A stretch of 64,000 bases of DNA from NCBI GenBank assembly GCA_017539045.1, contig JAFYHS010000021.1, positions 43,952 to 107,951 on the forward strand. Direction: 5' to 3'. The notes under the pieces are model-generated. The model searched no databases. It saw only the letters and a list, made by a program, of their open reading frames with translations, and was not told the origin of the DNA. Shown here piece after piece: positions 50,260 through 62,916 of this stretch; position 1 is the stretch's first letter; each line of letters starts with the position of its first letter. The DNA is from Bacteroidales bacterium. Its GTDB lineage: Bacteria > Bacteroidota > Bacteroidia > Bacteroidales > F082. A program made the position numbers and the translations under genes.

Positions 50260-52290
<2,031 letters not shown>

Positions 52291-52295
52291 TCGCC

Positions 52296-52970
52296 ATGGC
52301 TTGGGACAACAAAGGAGAAAACACGGATGCCACCTTCAAGGAGCAGATGCTTGCCAGGGTGCGCAACGCCCTCATCGAACGTCAAGAGGCATTGTTTAAG
52401 GACATTGACCAACGTACTGAGACTTGGATCCCCATCAAGGAAGAAGACGGCACTGCCATCACCTTCGTGCAGAACTTCAAGGAACAGGGCGGTGTCTTCA
52501 TCTACTTGGAGAGCGAAGCCGAATTTGTTGAGTGCATCAGGCAGCTGGCACCCGAGAATGGCTGGGAGCCATTGTGGTGCACGAGTCCCGATATGCAGCG
52601 TCTTTTAGAGAAATACAACATCCCATATACAGAGAGCAAGGAACGTGAGCCCAAGCAGAAACTCGTCAGCCTGACAGGTTGCGAGTGCCTGGTGGCACAA
52701 ACGGGCAGCATCATCCTTTCCGACGCGATGACCCGTACCCGCGAAGCCTACGCCTTGCCCGACATCCTCTTGGTGTATGCCACAACGGAACAGATCGTTC
52801 CCGGCATGCGTACCGCTTTCCAGACCGTGAAACGGAAATATGCCAAAAGCAAGCCCTCGCAGCTAACGGTCATCACAGGGCCGAGCCGGAGCACCGACAT
52901 CGAGCAGACCTTGGTCATCGGTGCCAGTGGGATTAGGCAAGTGGCGGTGTTTCTCGTTGACGAAGAGTGA
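52296..52970 (+). CDS. LUD-domain protein (LutC/YkgG family)
   Basis: A 224-aa protein of the LUD family, whose best-known members (LutC) take part in lactate utilisation with iron-sulfur oxidases. Conserved pieces include TGCECLVAQTGSIIL and TVITGPSRSTDIEQTLVIGASGIRQ, the latter the family's nucleotide- or sugar-phosphate-like binding segment. No LutA or LutB partner is seen nearby. It starts five bases after ftsH and ends at a strong terminator, so it is the last gene of the rsfS-ftsH operon. A role in ftsH-linked stress, though not shown, is one possibility. Confidence 0.88.
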   Translation: MAWDNKGENTDATFKEQMLARVRNALIERQEALFKDIDQRTETWIPIKEEDGTAITFVQNFKEQGGVFIYLESEAEFVECIRQLAPENGWEPLWCTSPDMQRLLEKYNIPYTESKEREPKQKLVSLTGCECLVAQTGSIILSDAMTRTREAYALPDILLVYATTEQIVPGMRTAFQTVKRKYAKSKPSQLTVITGPSRSTDIEQTLVIGASGIRQVAVFLVDEE

Positions 52971-52971
52971 T

Positions 52972-53005
52972 AAAACAAAAGGGCTGCAGCTGCAGCCCTT
53001 TTGTT

Positions 53006-53007
<2 letters not shown>
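52972..53007. terminator. Perfect 36-bp palindromic terminator
   Basis: The 18-bp arms (AAAACAAAAGGGCTGCAG and its inverse) form a perfect hairpin with flanking A- and T-runs. It ends both the LUD gene and the convergent moxR gene, whose stop codon overlaps its edge. Confidence 0.93.
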
Positions 53008-53970
<963 letters not shown>

Positions 53971-53974
<4 letters not shown>

Positions 53975-55362
53975 TGAAATTTCCAATCGTAATAAAAGTC
54001 GTAGTCTTTAAAGCTGTCGTCGAGTCGGATATAGGCTTTGGCGGCTTTCTCGCTTACCCATTTGCCTAAGGCTTCCTGGCGCTTTTGGCTCATCGCCCAG
54101 TTCTGGATGAGGTTATAGTCGTCTTTGAGGTTGGCTTGGTGCGGCTCGGTCTTGCGCTTGACCATGATAAGACGGAAGGCGTCCTTGTTGTCGTTGGTCG
54201 TCATAGGCAAGGGGTCGCTGATCTCACCCACTTCGAGACGGTTGATGACGAAGGCCAAGTTCTTGTATTCCGGATAACTCTGTTCCAGCTCTTGCAGGTC
54301 TTTCATGCTGAGCCAGTTGCCTCCCGTGCCCATATTGGTGAGATAACCACCGTTGCTCCGAGAGTCGTCGTCGCTGTATTTCTTGCAGGCCTCTTCGAAG
54401 GTCATGTCGCCGTTACGCACCAGCTGAGCGACGGAGTCGAGCTCGTTTTGGGCCTTCTCCAAGGCTTCGACGGGCACCTTGGCGGTAAGCAGGATGTGGC
54501 GGCAGTTGATGGTCTCGCCACGACGCTCGATGAGTTGGATGATATGGAATCCGAATTCGGTCTCCACCACATCCGAGATCTCGCCATCGCGGAGGTTGAA
54601 GGCCACGTTCTCAAACTCGGTGGCATACACGCCCTTGCCGGCGAAGCCGAGCTCACCGCCTTGTCGCGACGAGCCTGGGTCCTCGGAATAGAGCACTGCC
54701 ATGGTGGCGAAGCTGCTCTCGCCGTCAAGGATGCGCTTACGGATCTGATAGAGGCGGTCTTTCACCTGCAGCTTCTCGTCGATGCTGACGGGCGGGCGTT
54801 TCACGATCTGCACGATCTCGTAGTCGGAATCGATCATCGGCAGGCTGTCGCGCGGGATGTCGCGGTAGAACTCTTTGACTTCTTTGGGCGTCACCACCAC
54901 GTTTTCCATGATTTTGGCCTGCACTTGCTCCTGCAGCATGTTGTCTTTGGAAGCCTGACGCACCTCGTCTTTGATTTCCGACATGCTCTTGCCGAACTGG
55001 GCCTCCATCTTCTCCTGGGAGCCGATGCGGGCGATAAACCATTGTATCCTCCTGTTCAGCTCGGCTTCCACCTGCTCGTCGGTGACGGTGATGCTGTCCA
55101 TCTCGGCCTGGTTGAGCATGAGTTTCTGAAGCAGCAGGTCTTCCAAGATACGGCCGCGCACTTCTTTTCCCGTGCCTTCCGCCATGCCTTGCATGCGGTA
55201 TTGGATGTATTGGTTCTCAATGTCCGACTGCAGGATGATGTTTTTTCCGACCACAGCCACCACCTTGTCAATCACTTGTGACTGGCGGTTCTGTGCCATC
55301 ATCGGCAGGGCTAAAAGCATGAGTGCTATGATAATCAGGTTTCTTTTCATCGTTGTAAACAT
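53971..55362 (-). CDS. SurA-like periplasmic peptidyl-prolyl isomerase
   Basis: A 463-aa exported chaperone. The signal peptide is at MKRNLIIIALMLLALPMMAQ. It has a SurA N-terminal helical domain (VVAVVGKNIILQSDIENQYIQYR) and two PpiC (parvulin) domains near residues 185-275 and 295-385. In E. coli, SurA carries unfolded barrels to BamA. It is the third of three PPIase-like or SurA-type proteins made in a row here, so it is probably part of the outer-membrane protein folding route. The start is ATG 55362 (TAATG overlap with the upstream stop) or 55350. Confidence 0.92.
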
Positions 55363-56243
55363 TAATCGTTGTTATATAACACGGGTGACCCGACATATAT
55401 TTCAAAGGCATGGTCTTTTTTTGCCTTTTCGTAGAGGTCAGTCTTCATCTTCTCCGTCAAGGCTTGCTTGCGGCGGGCCAGTATGATGCTCTTGATGTTG
55501 TCGTGTTCCATCTCCAATGGGGAGGTGCTTTCCTCCAACAGGTAGTCGACGAAACGCACCATATAGGTGTATTCGTTCATGTCGAAGCAGACGAACTTGT
55601 TCTTCTTCAAGAAACTCTCCGCGTTGAAAATCTCAATGGGGATGATTTTGGTAAGCTCGTCGAGACGCATCCATTGGTCGACGTCGAGATAGCTCTTGAC
55701 GGCATAGTAATTGGCCTGTACGTCTATGTTTTGAAGAAGCAGCGTGTCGCGATCGCTCAGCAGCTTCTGGAACGTGGCTTTTTGTTTGCTGTCTTCGTCG
55801 ATGATGACGTAGGCTGCACGCACCATGGTGTTACGGAGCTGGAAGTCTTCCTTGTGTTGCTCGTAGTATTCGGCGATCTCGTCGTCACTGACTATGGTGT
55901 CGAGCTTCTGGTTGATGAGATGGCTCTCGTAGGCATAAATGACGAGTGAGTTGCGGTATTCCTCAAGTTGTTTCTTGAGGTCGAGCTCTTCCTTGTCGAG
56001 GTTGTTCTCGGCTTGGTGCAGCAGCACCTGTCTCTTGACCCATGAGTCGATGAAGGTGCTGACGCGTTGGATGCTGTCCATGATGGAGGCACCTTTTGGG
56101 ACGATGCCTTCGAGGTCCGACTCATAGAGGTATTTGCCGTAACACTCGGCTACGACGACTTCCTTCGAGTTTTTCTCGAAGTAATCGCAACCTGCCAGCA
56201 TCATGAGGATGCTGACGCCGATGACGAGGCTCAATCGCTTCAT
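55362..56243 (-). CDS. SurA-N-like lipoprotein without PPIase domain
   Basis: A 293-aa predicted lipoprotein (signal VSILMMLAGC) with a SurA N-terminal-type helical pattern (VAECYGKYLYESDLEGIVPKG, LLHQAENNLDKEELDLKKQLEEYRNSLVIYAYESHLI). I see no parvulin (PpiC) catalytic segment. It shares the operon with two true PPIases, overlapping ppiD-like by four bases and the SurA-like gene by one. It may act as a non-catalytic holding chaperone. The family is a Bacteroidota one; the exact function is unknown. Confidence 0.7.
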   Translation of the reverse strand: MKRLSLVIGVSILMMLAGCDYFEKNSKEVVVAECYGKYLYESDLEGIVPKGASIMDSIQRVSTFIDSWVKRQVLLHQAENNLDKEELDLKKQLEEYRNSLVIYAYESHLINQKLDTIVSDDEIAEYYEQHKEDFQLRNTMVRAAYVIIDEDSKQKATFQKLLSDRDTLLLQNIDVQANYYAVKSYLDVDQWMRLDELTKIIPIEIFNAESFLKKNKFVCFDMNEYTYMVRFVDYLLEESTSPLEMEHDNIKSIILARRKQALTEKMKTDLYEKAKKDHAFEIYVGSPVLYNND

Positions 56244-58258
56244 TTATACAGCTTTCTGACTTTGTCCAATACCTTTTCGTTGATCTTAACAGGATAGCGT
56301 TCCTTCAGCGACTGCACCCATTTCTGTTCAAGTTCCACCTGATAGTCGGAGGTGACGAGGCCACGGGCTTCCCTGAGGGTCTTGGGCTCGGGCTTGCGCA
56401 CCTCTCTGATGCAGACGATGGTGGTCGACTGGTCGACGGTGGAGGGGATCTCGTTTCTCACGCCCACCTTCCATTCGGTCTGGTCGACAAACTGGTTGTC
56501 GCCCCTCTGGTAATAGCCTTTTCTGACGAAGGTATGGGTGATGGAGTCGCGTTGCAAGGCGGTTCTCAAGCTGTCGAGTTCGACGCCGCTGTCGAGGAGT
56601 GCCTTCACCTTGGGCAGCGACTCGGGCTTCGACACGGTGATGATGCTGGCCAACACACGGTCTTCCCACATGTATTTGGAGGCATTGCGCTCGTGGAATT
56701 CGGCCAAGCCAACGGTGTCTTTCACGGCCTTGTCCCACACTTCCTTGTCCATGAGGTCGAACAGCAGGATGCCGTCCTTGTATTCCTGGACCAAGGCCTT
56801 AAACTCGGGGTACTTCTCCTCGAGGTGGGCATCGGCATAATCCATCGTCGTCTCATTGGAGAAGGCCTCATAGAGTTGTGAGGCATAGGTGGCTGGGGTG
56901 ACGTATTTCTGAGGCGTCATGTTCTTCTTGATGTAGCTGACGAAGTCGCTCACTTTGGTGGGCTTGCCTTCCAGCGTGAAGAGGGTGGCGTTCATGTCGA
57001 CCTTGTCGGAAGGCTCGTAGGCCTTGCGCAGGATGGTGCTGTCGATGGTGGCCATGAAAGCCTCAAGGTTCTTGTCGTTCTGCTTGAACTTGTATTCGTT
57101 TCTGACCTGCTTGAGCACCACTTCTTCCGACTTCTTCGAGCGCATGTCTTTCTCGATGCGTTCGCTCAGGCCCTTGGACTCCTTCTCGAAGGTGCCGACA
57201 CCCGTCTTGCCCAACAGCTTGATGATGTGATAGCCGTACATGGTGCGCACGGGCTTGGCGATCTCGCCGATTTCCAGCGACTTGCAGGCTTCGATGAATT
57301 CGGGGACGATGCGGCTGACTGTGAACGACGACAGGGCGCCGTCGCGACCTACCGTGCCGCGGTCGTCGGAGTGTTGTTTGACCATCTCACTCCAGTTCTT
57401 GCCGTCTTTAGCCTTCAGTTCATTGTAGATGTTGTTGGCCTTTTGCTTCATGGCGGCTTCATCTTCTTCAGAGGCGCCGTAAGGCAGCTGCAGGAAGATG
57501 TGGGCGGCTTGGATGTTGCCCATGGCGTCGGTCACGCTCTGCACCTTGATGATGTGATAGCCGAAGTCGCTGCGCACCGGCATGGAGATGTCGCCTTCCT
57601 TGGTGTTGTAGGCGCCCGTCTCAAAGGGATACACCATGTCGAAGACAGTGAAATAGCCGAGGTCGCCTTTGTTGCCCGGACGGGCAGGGGCTTGTTCGGA
57701 GGCTGGCGTGTCCTTGGCCGAGGGGTCGTCGGAGTATCTCACGGCGAGGTCGCCGAAATCTTCGCCTTTCAAGGCACGCTTGCGGAGATCCATGGCTTTG
57801 TTGTAAGCTCTCAGCGTATCCGAAGGCAAGGCATTCTTGTCGCAACGGATGAGGATATGCGAGGCGCGGATATCTTTCAGCTTGCGCTGGTAGGCCTCTT
57901 CGACGAGCTCGTCGGTGATGTCGTCGCTGCTCATGAAAGGCTTAGCCAGTTGCTTGCGATAACCGGCCAGCTCTTTCTGGAACTTGGCGCTGGTGTCGAG
58001 CTTCAGGCGCTCAGCCTCCATGACCTTCATGCGGAAGGTGGTGAAGAGGTCGAGGTATTCGTCGACGGTCTTCTTCTCGATGACATCGCTCTTGAGGTTG
58101 TTCTTGTAATACACGTCGCAGAACTCCTTCACGGTGATGTCCTGGTCGCCGATGGTCATCATCACCTGTTTGTCGAGTTTCGACTGGGCACAGGCCATGA
58201 TGGCAGGCATCATCATGGATGCCAAAACAAACATTTTCAGAAAATTAAACTTCTTCAT
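56240..58258 (-). CDS. PpiD-like peptidyl-prolyl isomerase with two PpiC domains
   Basis: A 672-aa exported protein. The signal is MKKFNFLKMFVLASMMMPAIMACA. Its SurA N-terminal part (DVYYKNNLKSDVIEKKTVDEYLDLF) is followed by parvulin units at about 120-225 (IRASHILIRCDKNALPSD... FPFETGAYNTKEGDISMPVRSDFGYHI-like) and about 235-340 (NIQAAHIFLQLPYG, ARTMYGYHIIKL-like). The C-terminal third is helical. It is longer than SurA. It overlaps the next gene by four bases. It is part of the guaB-moxR run and likely helps fold outer-membrane or exported proteins. Confidence 0.9.
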   Translation of the reverse strand: MKKFNFLKMFVLASMMMPAIMACAQSKLDKQVMMTIGDQDITVKEFCDVYYKNNLKSDVIEKKTVDEYLDLFTTFRMKVMEAERLKLDTSAKFQKELAGYRKQLAKPFMSSDDITDELVEEAYQRKLKDIRASHILIRCDKNALPSDTLRAYNKAMDLRKRALKGEDFGDLAVRYSDDPSAKDTPASEQAPARPGNKGDLGYFTVFDMVYPFETGAYNTKEGDISMPVRSDFGYHIIKVQSVTDAMGNIQAAHIFLQLPYGASEEDEAAMKQKANNIYNELKAKDGKNWSEMVKQHSDDRGTVGRDGALSSFTVSRIVPEFIEACKSLEIGEIAKPVRTMYGYHIIKLLGKTGVGTFEKESKGLSERIEKDMRSKKSEEVVLKQVRNEYKFKQNDKNLEAFMATIDSTILRKAYEPSDKVDMNATLFTLEGKPTKVSDFVSYIKKNMTPQKYVTPATYASQLYEAFSNETTMDYADAHLEEKYPEFKALVQEYKDGILLFDLMDKEVWDKAVKDTVGLAEFHERNASKYMWEDRVLASIITVSKPESLPKVKALLDSGVELDSLRTALQRDSITHTFVRKGYYQRGDNQFVDQTEWKVGVRNEIPSTVDQSTTIVCIREVRKPEPKTLREARGLVTSDYQVELEQKWVQSLKERYPVKINEKVLDKVRKLYK

Positions 58259-58275
58259 TTTTTATTCCTCTGTTA

Positions 58276-58691
58276 TTATTCTTGCTTTTTCAGTGTTCCT
58301 TCCACTTCCAGGCCGTCGCTGAGCACACGCAGGTCGGAGACATCGATGGTGTCGAACACGCTTTTCACTTGCTCCAGCTCACCGAGATGCAGCATGAGGT
58401 GGCTGTCGGGACGTTTCTCTATCATCCCTGCCGGAATCTTGTCCTTCAGCAGGCTGAGGACGGTGGTGAGCAGGGTGTCGGTGCCCATGCCGGCCGAGAG
58501 CTGCACCAATAGGTCGCTCCCAATCACCTCTTTGATGATGAGGTTGGCGGAGATGTCTTTTTTGATGAAACCCAGGTTGAGCGGGTAGGTCACGCGGACC
58601 GTCCTGCCGTCGACATGGGAAAACGATATGTGCTGCTTGGCTTTCTCGGTGATGAGGTCCTGCAGTTCGGGGAAGGATATGGAGGCTTTCA

Positions 58692-58692
<1 letters not shown>
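58276..58692 (-). CDS. Hypothetical protein, 138 aa
   Basis: A soluble 138-aa protein with no signal peptide or membrane helix that I can see. It has alternating strands (ISFSHVDGRTVRVTYPLNLGFIKKDISANLIIKEVIGSDLLVQL), perhaps a beta-barrel-like or lipid-handling fold, followed by a helical segment. I do not recognise a family. It overlaps guaB by one base (TAATG), so it is co-translated with it, and lies 17 bases upstream of the ppiD-like gene. Context only: core operon, so probably a real gene. Confidence 0.6.
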
Positions 58693-60677
<1,985 letters not shown>

Positions 60678-60683
60678 ATGTAT

Positions 60684-60724
60684 ATAATTGAGAATTGAAA
60701 ATTGACAATTGATAATTTTGAGTT
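60684..60724. repeat. AATTGA-type repeats in the tmRNA leader
   Basis: A run of near-heptamer units (AATTGAGAATTGAAAATTGA...) lies just before the mature tmRNA 5' end. It is another short iterated repeat, as at dprA and the SPT-like gene, but with a different word. Confidence 0.65.
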
Positions 60725-60746
60725 GTCATCTTCAAAGAACGGGCTG

Positions 60747-60754
60747 CAAAAGTA
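60747..60754 (-). promoter_or_regulatory. Predicted promoter of tmRNA
   Basis: Minus-strand TACTTTTG, with TTG 20 bases further upstream (60775-60777) as a -33 match. Fits the Bacteroidota consensus. Confidence 0.6.
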
Positions 60755-60795
60755 CAGCAAATTTCGTTCCACCGCAAGGGGAGAGGTGCTATTTT

Positions 60796-61965
60796 TTAGT
60801 TCAGCGGGTTGCCAAATCGTACCACATCGTCCTTGGTGATGCTGTTTCCGCAGAGGATGACGAGGCGTTCCACGATGTTGTGCAGCTCGCGGATGTTGCC
60901 TGTCCATTGGTATTGCTGCAAAGCCTCGATGGCCTCCTGCTCGAAAGTGGGAGCGGCCTTGCCCATGTCTTGCGAGAGCGACTCAACGAAACTTTGTACC
61001 AGGAGCGGGATGTCGTCTTTGCGCTCGCGCAAGGGTGGCACTTGGATGACGATGACGCTCAAGCGGTGGTAGAGGTCTTCACGGAAGTTGCCCTTCTCGA
61101 TCTCGGCCTTTAGGTTCTTGTTGGTGGCGGCCACAATCCTTACGTTCACAGGGATTTCCTTCTCGCCGCCAACGCGCACGATCTTGTTTTCCTGCAAGGC
61201 ACGCAGCACCTTGGCTTGGGCCGAGAGGCTCATGTCGCCAATCTCGTCCAAGAAGAGGGTGCCGCCATCGGCCAACTCGAAGTCGCCCTTTTTCTGTTTG
61301 ATGGCTGAGGTGAACGAGCCTTTTTCGTGTCCAAACAGTTCGCTTTCTATCAATTCGGAAGGTATGGCGGCGCAGTTCACTTCGATGAAGGGACCGCTGC
61401 CGCGGGTGCTGAGTTCGTGCAATTGTCTGGCGACGAGTTCCTTGCCTGTGCCGTTCTCGCCTGTGATGAGTACCCTCGCGTTGGTGGGTGCCACCTTGGC
61501 GATCATGTCCTTGACCTCCAGCATGGGTGCCGACTCGCCAATCATCTGGTTTTGGATCTTGACGGCTTTCTTAAGGACCTTGTTTTCGGTGGTCAGGTTC
61601 TTCTTGTCGAGGGCGTTGCGCAGGGTGATGAGCAGGCGGTTCAGGTCGGGCGGCTTGGGGATGAAGTCGAAGGCGCCTTTCTTGATGGCTTCCACGGCGG
61701 TCTCGATGGTGCCGTGGCCCGAGAGCATGATGACGGGCACGTCCGACTCCTTTCGGATGGCTTCAAGGGTCTCTATGCCGTCCATCTCCGGCATCTTGAT
61801 GTCGCAGAAAATGGCGTCAAAGTCTTGCTCTTTAATATGTTGTAAGGCCTCCATGCCTGTTGAGGCATCGGCCACCTGATAGCTTTCGTTCTCGAGGATA
61901 TCGCGCAGCACCCTACGGATGGGTGCCTCGTCGTCGATGATGAGTATCTTGGTCATCTTTTTCAT
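60796..61965 (-). CDS. Sigma-54-type response regulator lacking Fis HTH
   Basis: A 389-aa NtrC-type response regulator. The receiver domain has D11-D12 and phosphoacceptor D55 (FCDIKMPEMDG). The AAA domain has GENGTGKE (169-176), LFLDE (237-241) and GSFTSA (216-221) where sigma-54 activators usually have GAFTGA. The protein ends shortly after the AAA C-domain (DVVRFGNPLN), with no Fis-type DNA-binding HTH. It may therefore act without a fixed upstream site, or need a partner. GSFTSA is known to me in other Bacteroidota, so it may be a lineage feature. A sensor kinase is not visible. Confidence 0.9.
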   Translation of the reverse strand: MKKMTKILIIDDEAPIRRVLRDILENESYQVADASTGMEALQHIKEQDFDAIFCDIKMPEMDGIETLEAIRKESDVPVIMLSGHGTIETAVEAIKKGAFDFIPKPPDLNRLLITLRNALDKKNLTTENKVLKKAVKIQNQMIGESAPMLEVKDMIAKVAPTNARVLITGENGTGKELVARQLHELSTRGSGPFIEVNCAAIPSELIESELFGHEKGSFTSAIKQKKGDFELADGGTLFLDEIGDMSLSAQAKVLRALQENKIVRVGGEKEIPVNVRIVAATNKNLKAEIEKGNFREDLYHRLSVIVIQVPPLRERKDDIPLLVQSFVESLSQDMGKAAPTFEQEAIEALQQYQWTGNIRELHNIVERLVILCGNSITKDDVVRFGNPLN

Positions 61966-61976
61966 TTAATTTTGCG

Positions 61977-61984
61977 CAAAAATA
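61977..61984 (-). promoter_or_regulatory. Predicted -7 box for the sigma-54 regulator
   Basis: Minus-strand TATTTTTG, 11 bases upstream of the start codon, with ATTG at 62006-62009 as a weak -33 at 21-base spacing. Confidence 0.5.
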
Positions 61985-62056
61985 GGCAAAAGAAATGAAC
62001 TATTGCAATTTTGTTGTTTTTGTGTGGCGTTTTGGTTGACTTGTTTTTGTTAACCG

Positions 62057-62099
62057 CGGCGGCAGAAGCGGTTGCTCGGTTGTAACGCTTGCCACCGCC
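62057..62099. repeat. GC-rich inverted repeat before the Rhs fragment
   Basis: GCGGCGGCAGAAGC pairs imperfectly with GCTTGCCACCGCCGC, with a loop of about 15 bases. A REP-like palindrome near the displaced Rhs piece. Another palindromic word, GGATTTGCAATCC, occurs just beyond (about 62138-62178). Confidence 0.6.
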
Positions 62100-62121
62100 G
62101 CTTTGAACATTTAGGGCATCT

Positions 62122-62310
62122 CTATCCCCGTTCCATCGGATTTGCAATCCGCTGGTGGTGAGCATGGGGATTTGCAATCTCCGAAATATGCGTTATGTTT
62201 TCCCATAACATATTGGTTTTATGGCCCAGCGGGTCATAGACAATCTGGCTGTGCGTCGTGCCAAGGTATATGTCGGTCAGGCGGTTCATCTTGTCGTATA
62301 AAGAAGTTTC
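62122..62310 (-). pseudogene. Displaced Rhs repeat fragment
   Basis: Translated on the minus strand it reads ...LYDKMNRLTDIYLGTTHSQIVYDPLGHKTNM..., an Rhs/YD-repeat, but short and cut off by stop at 62122 and by the immunity gene end at 62312. It has no start of its own and no toxin tip. It is probably a left-over from an older Rhs locus that was displaced by the current toxin-immunity pair. Confidence 0.7.
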
Positions 62311-62311
62311 T

Positions 62312-62914
62312 TCAATAATAACCTTCAAATACTAATTCTAGGCTGTCTGAGCTAAGGACTTTATATTTTCTACCTCTTGGCTCATAATACCAACCTGTCG
62401 CAAAATCAGAATTTTCATCAGGGAAGGACTTGGGAAAATCTGTATTCAGTTTGTTTTTATCGACAAGACTATTTGCACAATCACTTTCATATAAGAGATT
62501 GTTCATGTCTTTGGTGTTTTGTTGAGCCAATAGTTCGTAAAATGAGAGGTTGTCATTGGAAATATTGAAATAATAAACTACCATCTTGTCGTCAACTATC
62601 TGATAACCATTAAATAAAGTCGAAATATAAAACATGTTTGTCGACATAAAAACATAGCAATTGTTTCCATCATTGTCTATTTCAACAGAAACAACGCAAT
62701 CTAATTCATCAGTATAATCGTGTATGAATGATTTAATGGCGTTTAATAGGATGGGACAAAATGCAGATGTGTCTTTTTGAGGCAATGTGGTTAAGGTGCT
62801 GTCAAGACTATGGTTTTCTTTAGTCATACCATAGGTGTTTTCTTTGTTGTTAGATTGACAACACATTAGTAATACTAACAAAGTCAATAATAAGATAACA
62901 ATACTATTTTTCAT
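62312..62914 (-). CDS. Predicted lipoprotein, candidate immunity protein for the Rhs toxin
   Basis: A 200-aa predicted lipoprotein: the signal MKNSIVILLLTLLVLLMC ends in a lipobox (LLMCC). The mature part is acidic, with LSFYELLAQQNTKDMNNLLYESDCA, and strongly AT-rich. No family recognised. It starts two bases after the Rhs gene stop, so the two are made together. Proteins encoded directly after an Rhs toxin are usually its immunity factor, here consistent with a periplasmic location. That is inference. It is followed by the displaced Rhs fragment. Confidence 0.6.
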   Translation of the reverse strand: MKNSIVILLLTLLVLLMCCQSNNKENTYGMTKENHSLDSTLTTLPQKDTSAFCPILLNAIKSFIHDYTDELDCVVSVEIDNDGNNCYVFMSTNMFYISTLFNGYQIVDDKMVVYYFNISNDNLSFYELLAQQNTKDMNNLLYESDCANSLVDKNKLNTDFPKSFPDENSDFATGWYYEPRGRKYKVLSSDSLELVFEGYY

Positions 62915-62916
62915 TT

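Noticed and set aside
57227-58588. A 453-residue open frame on the plus strand opposite the ppiD-like gene
   Set aside because: It is the antisense shadow of the GC-rich ppiD-like gene and the small hypothetical gene, with no domain signature and low-complexity H/V/E/D-rich content.
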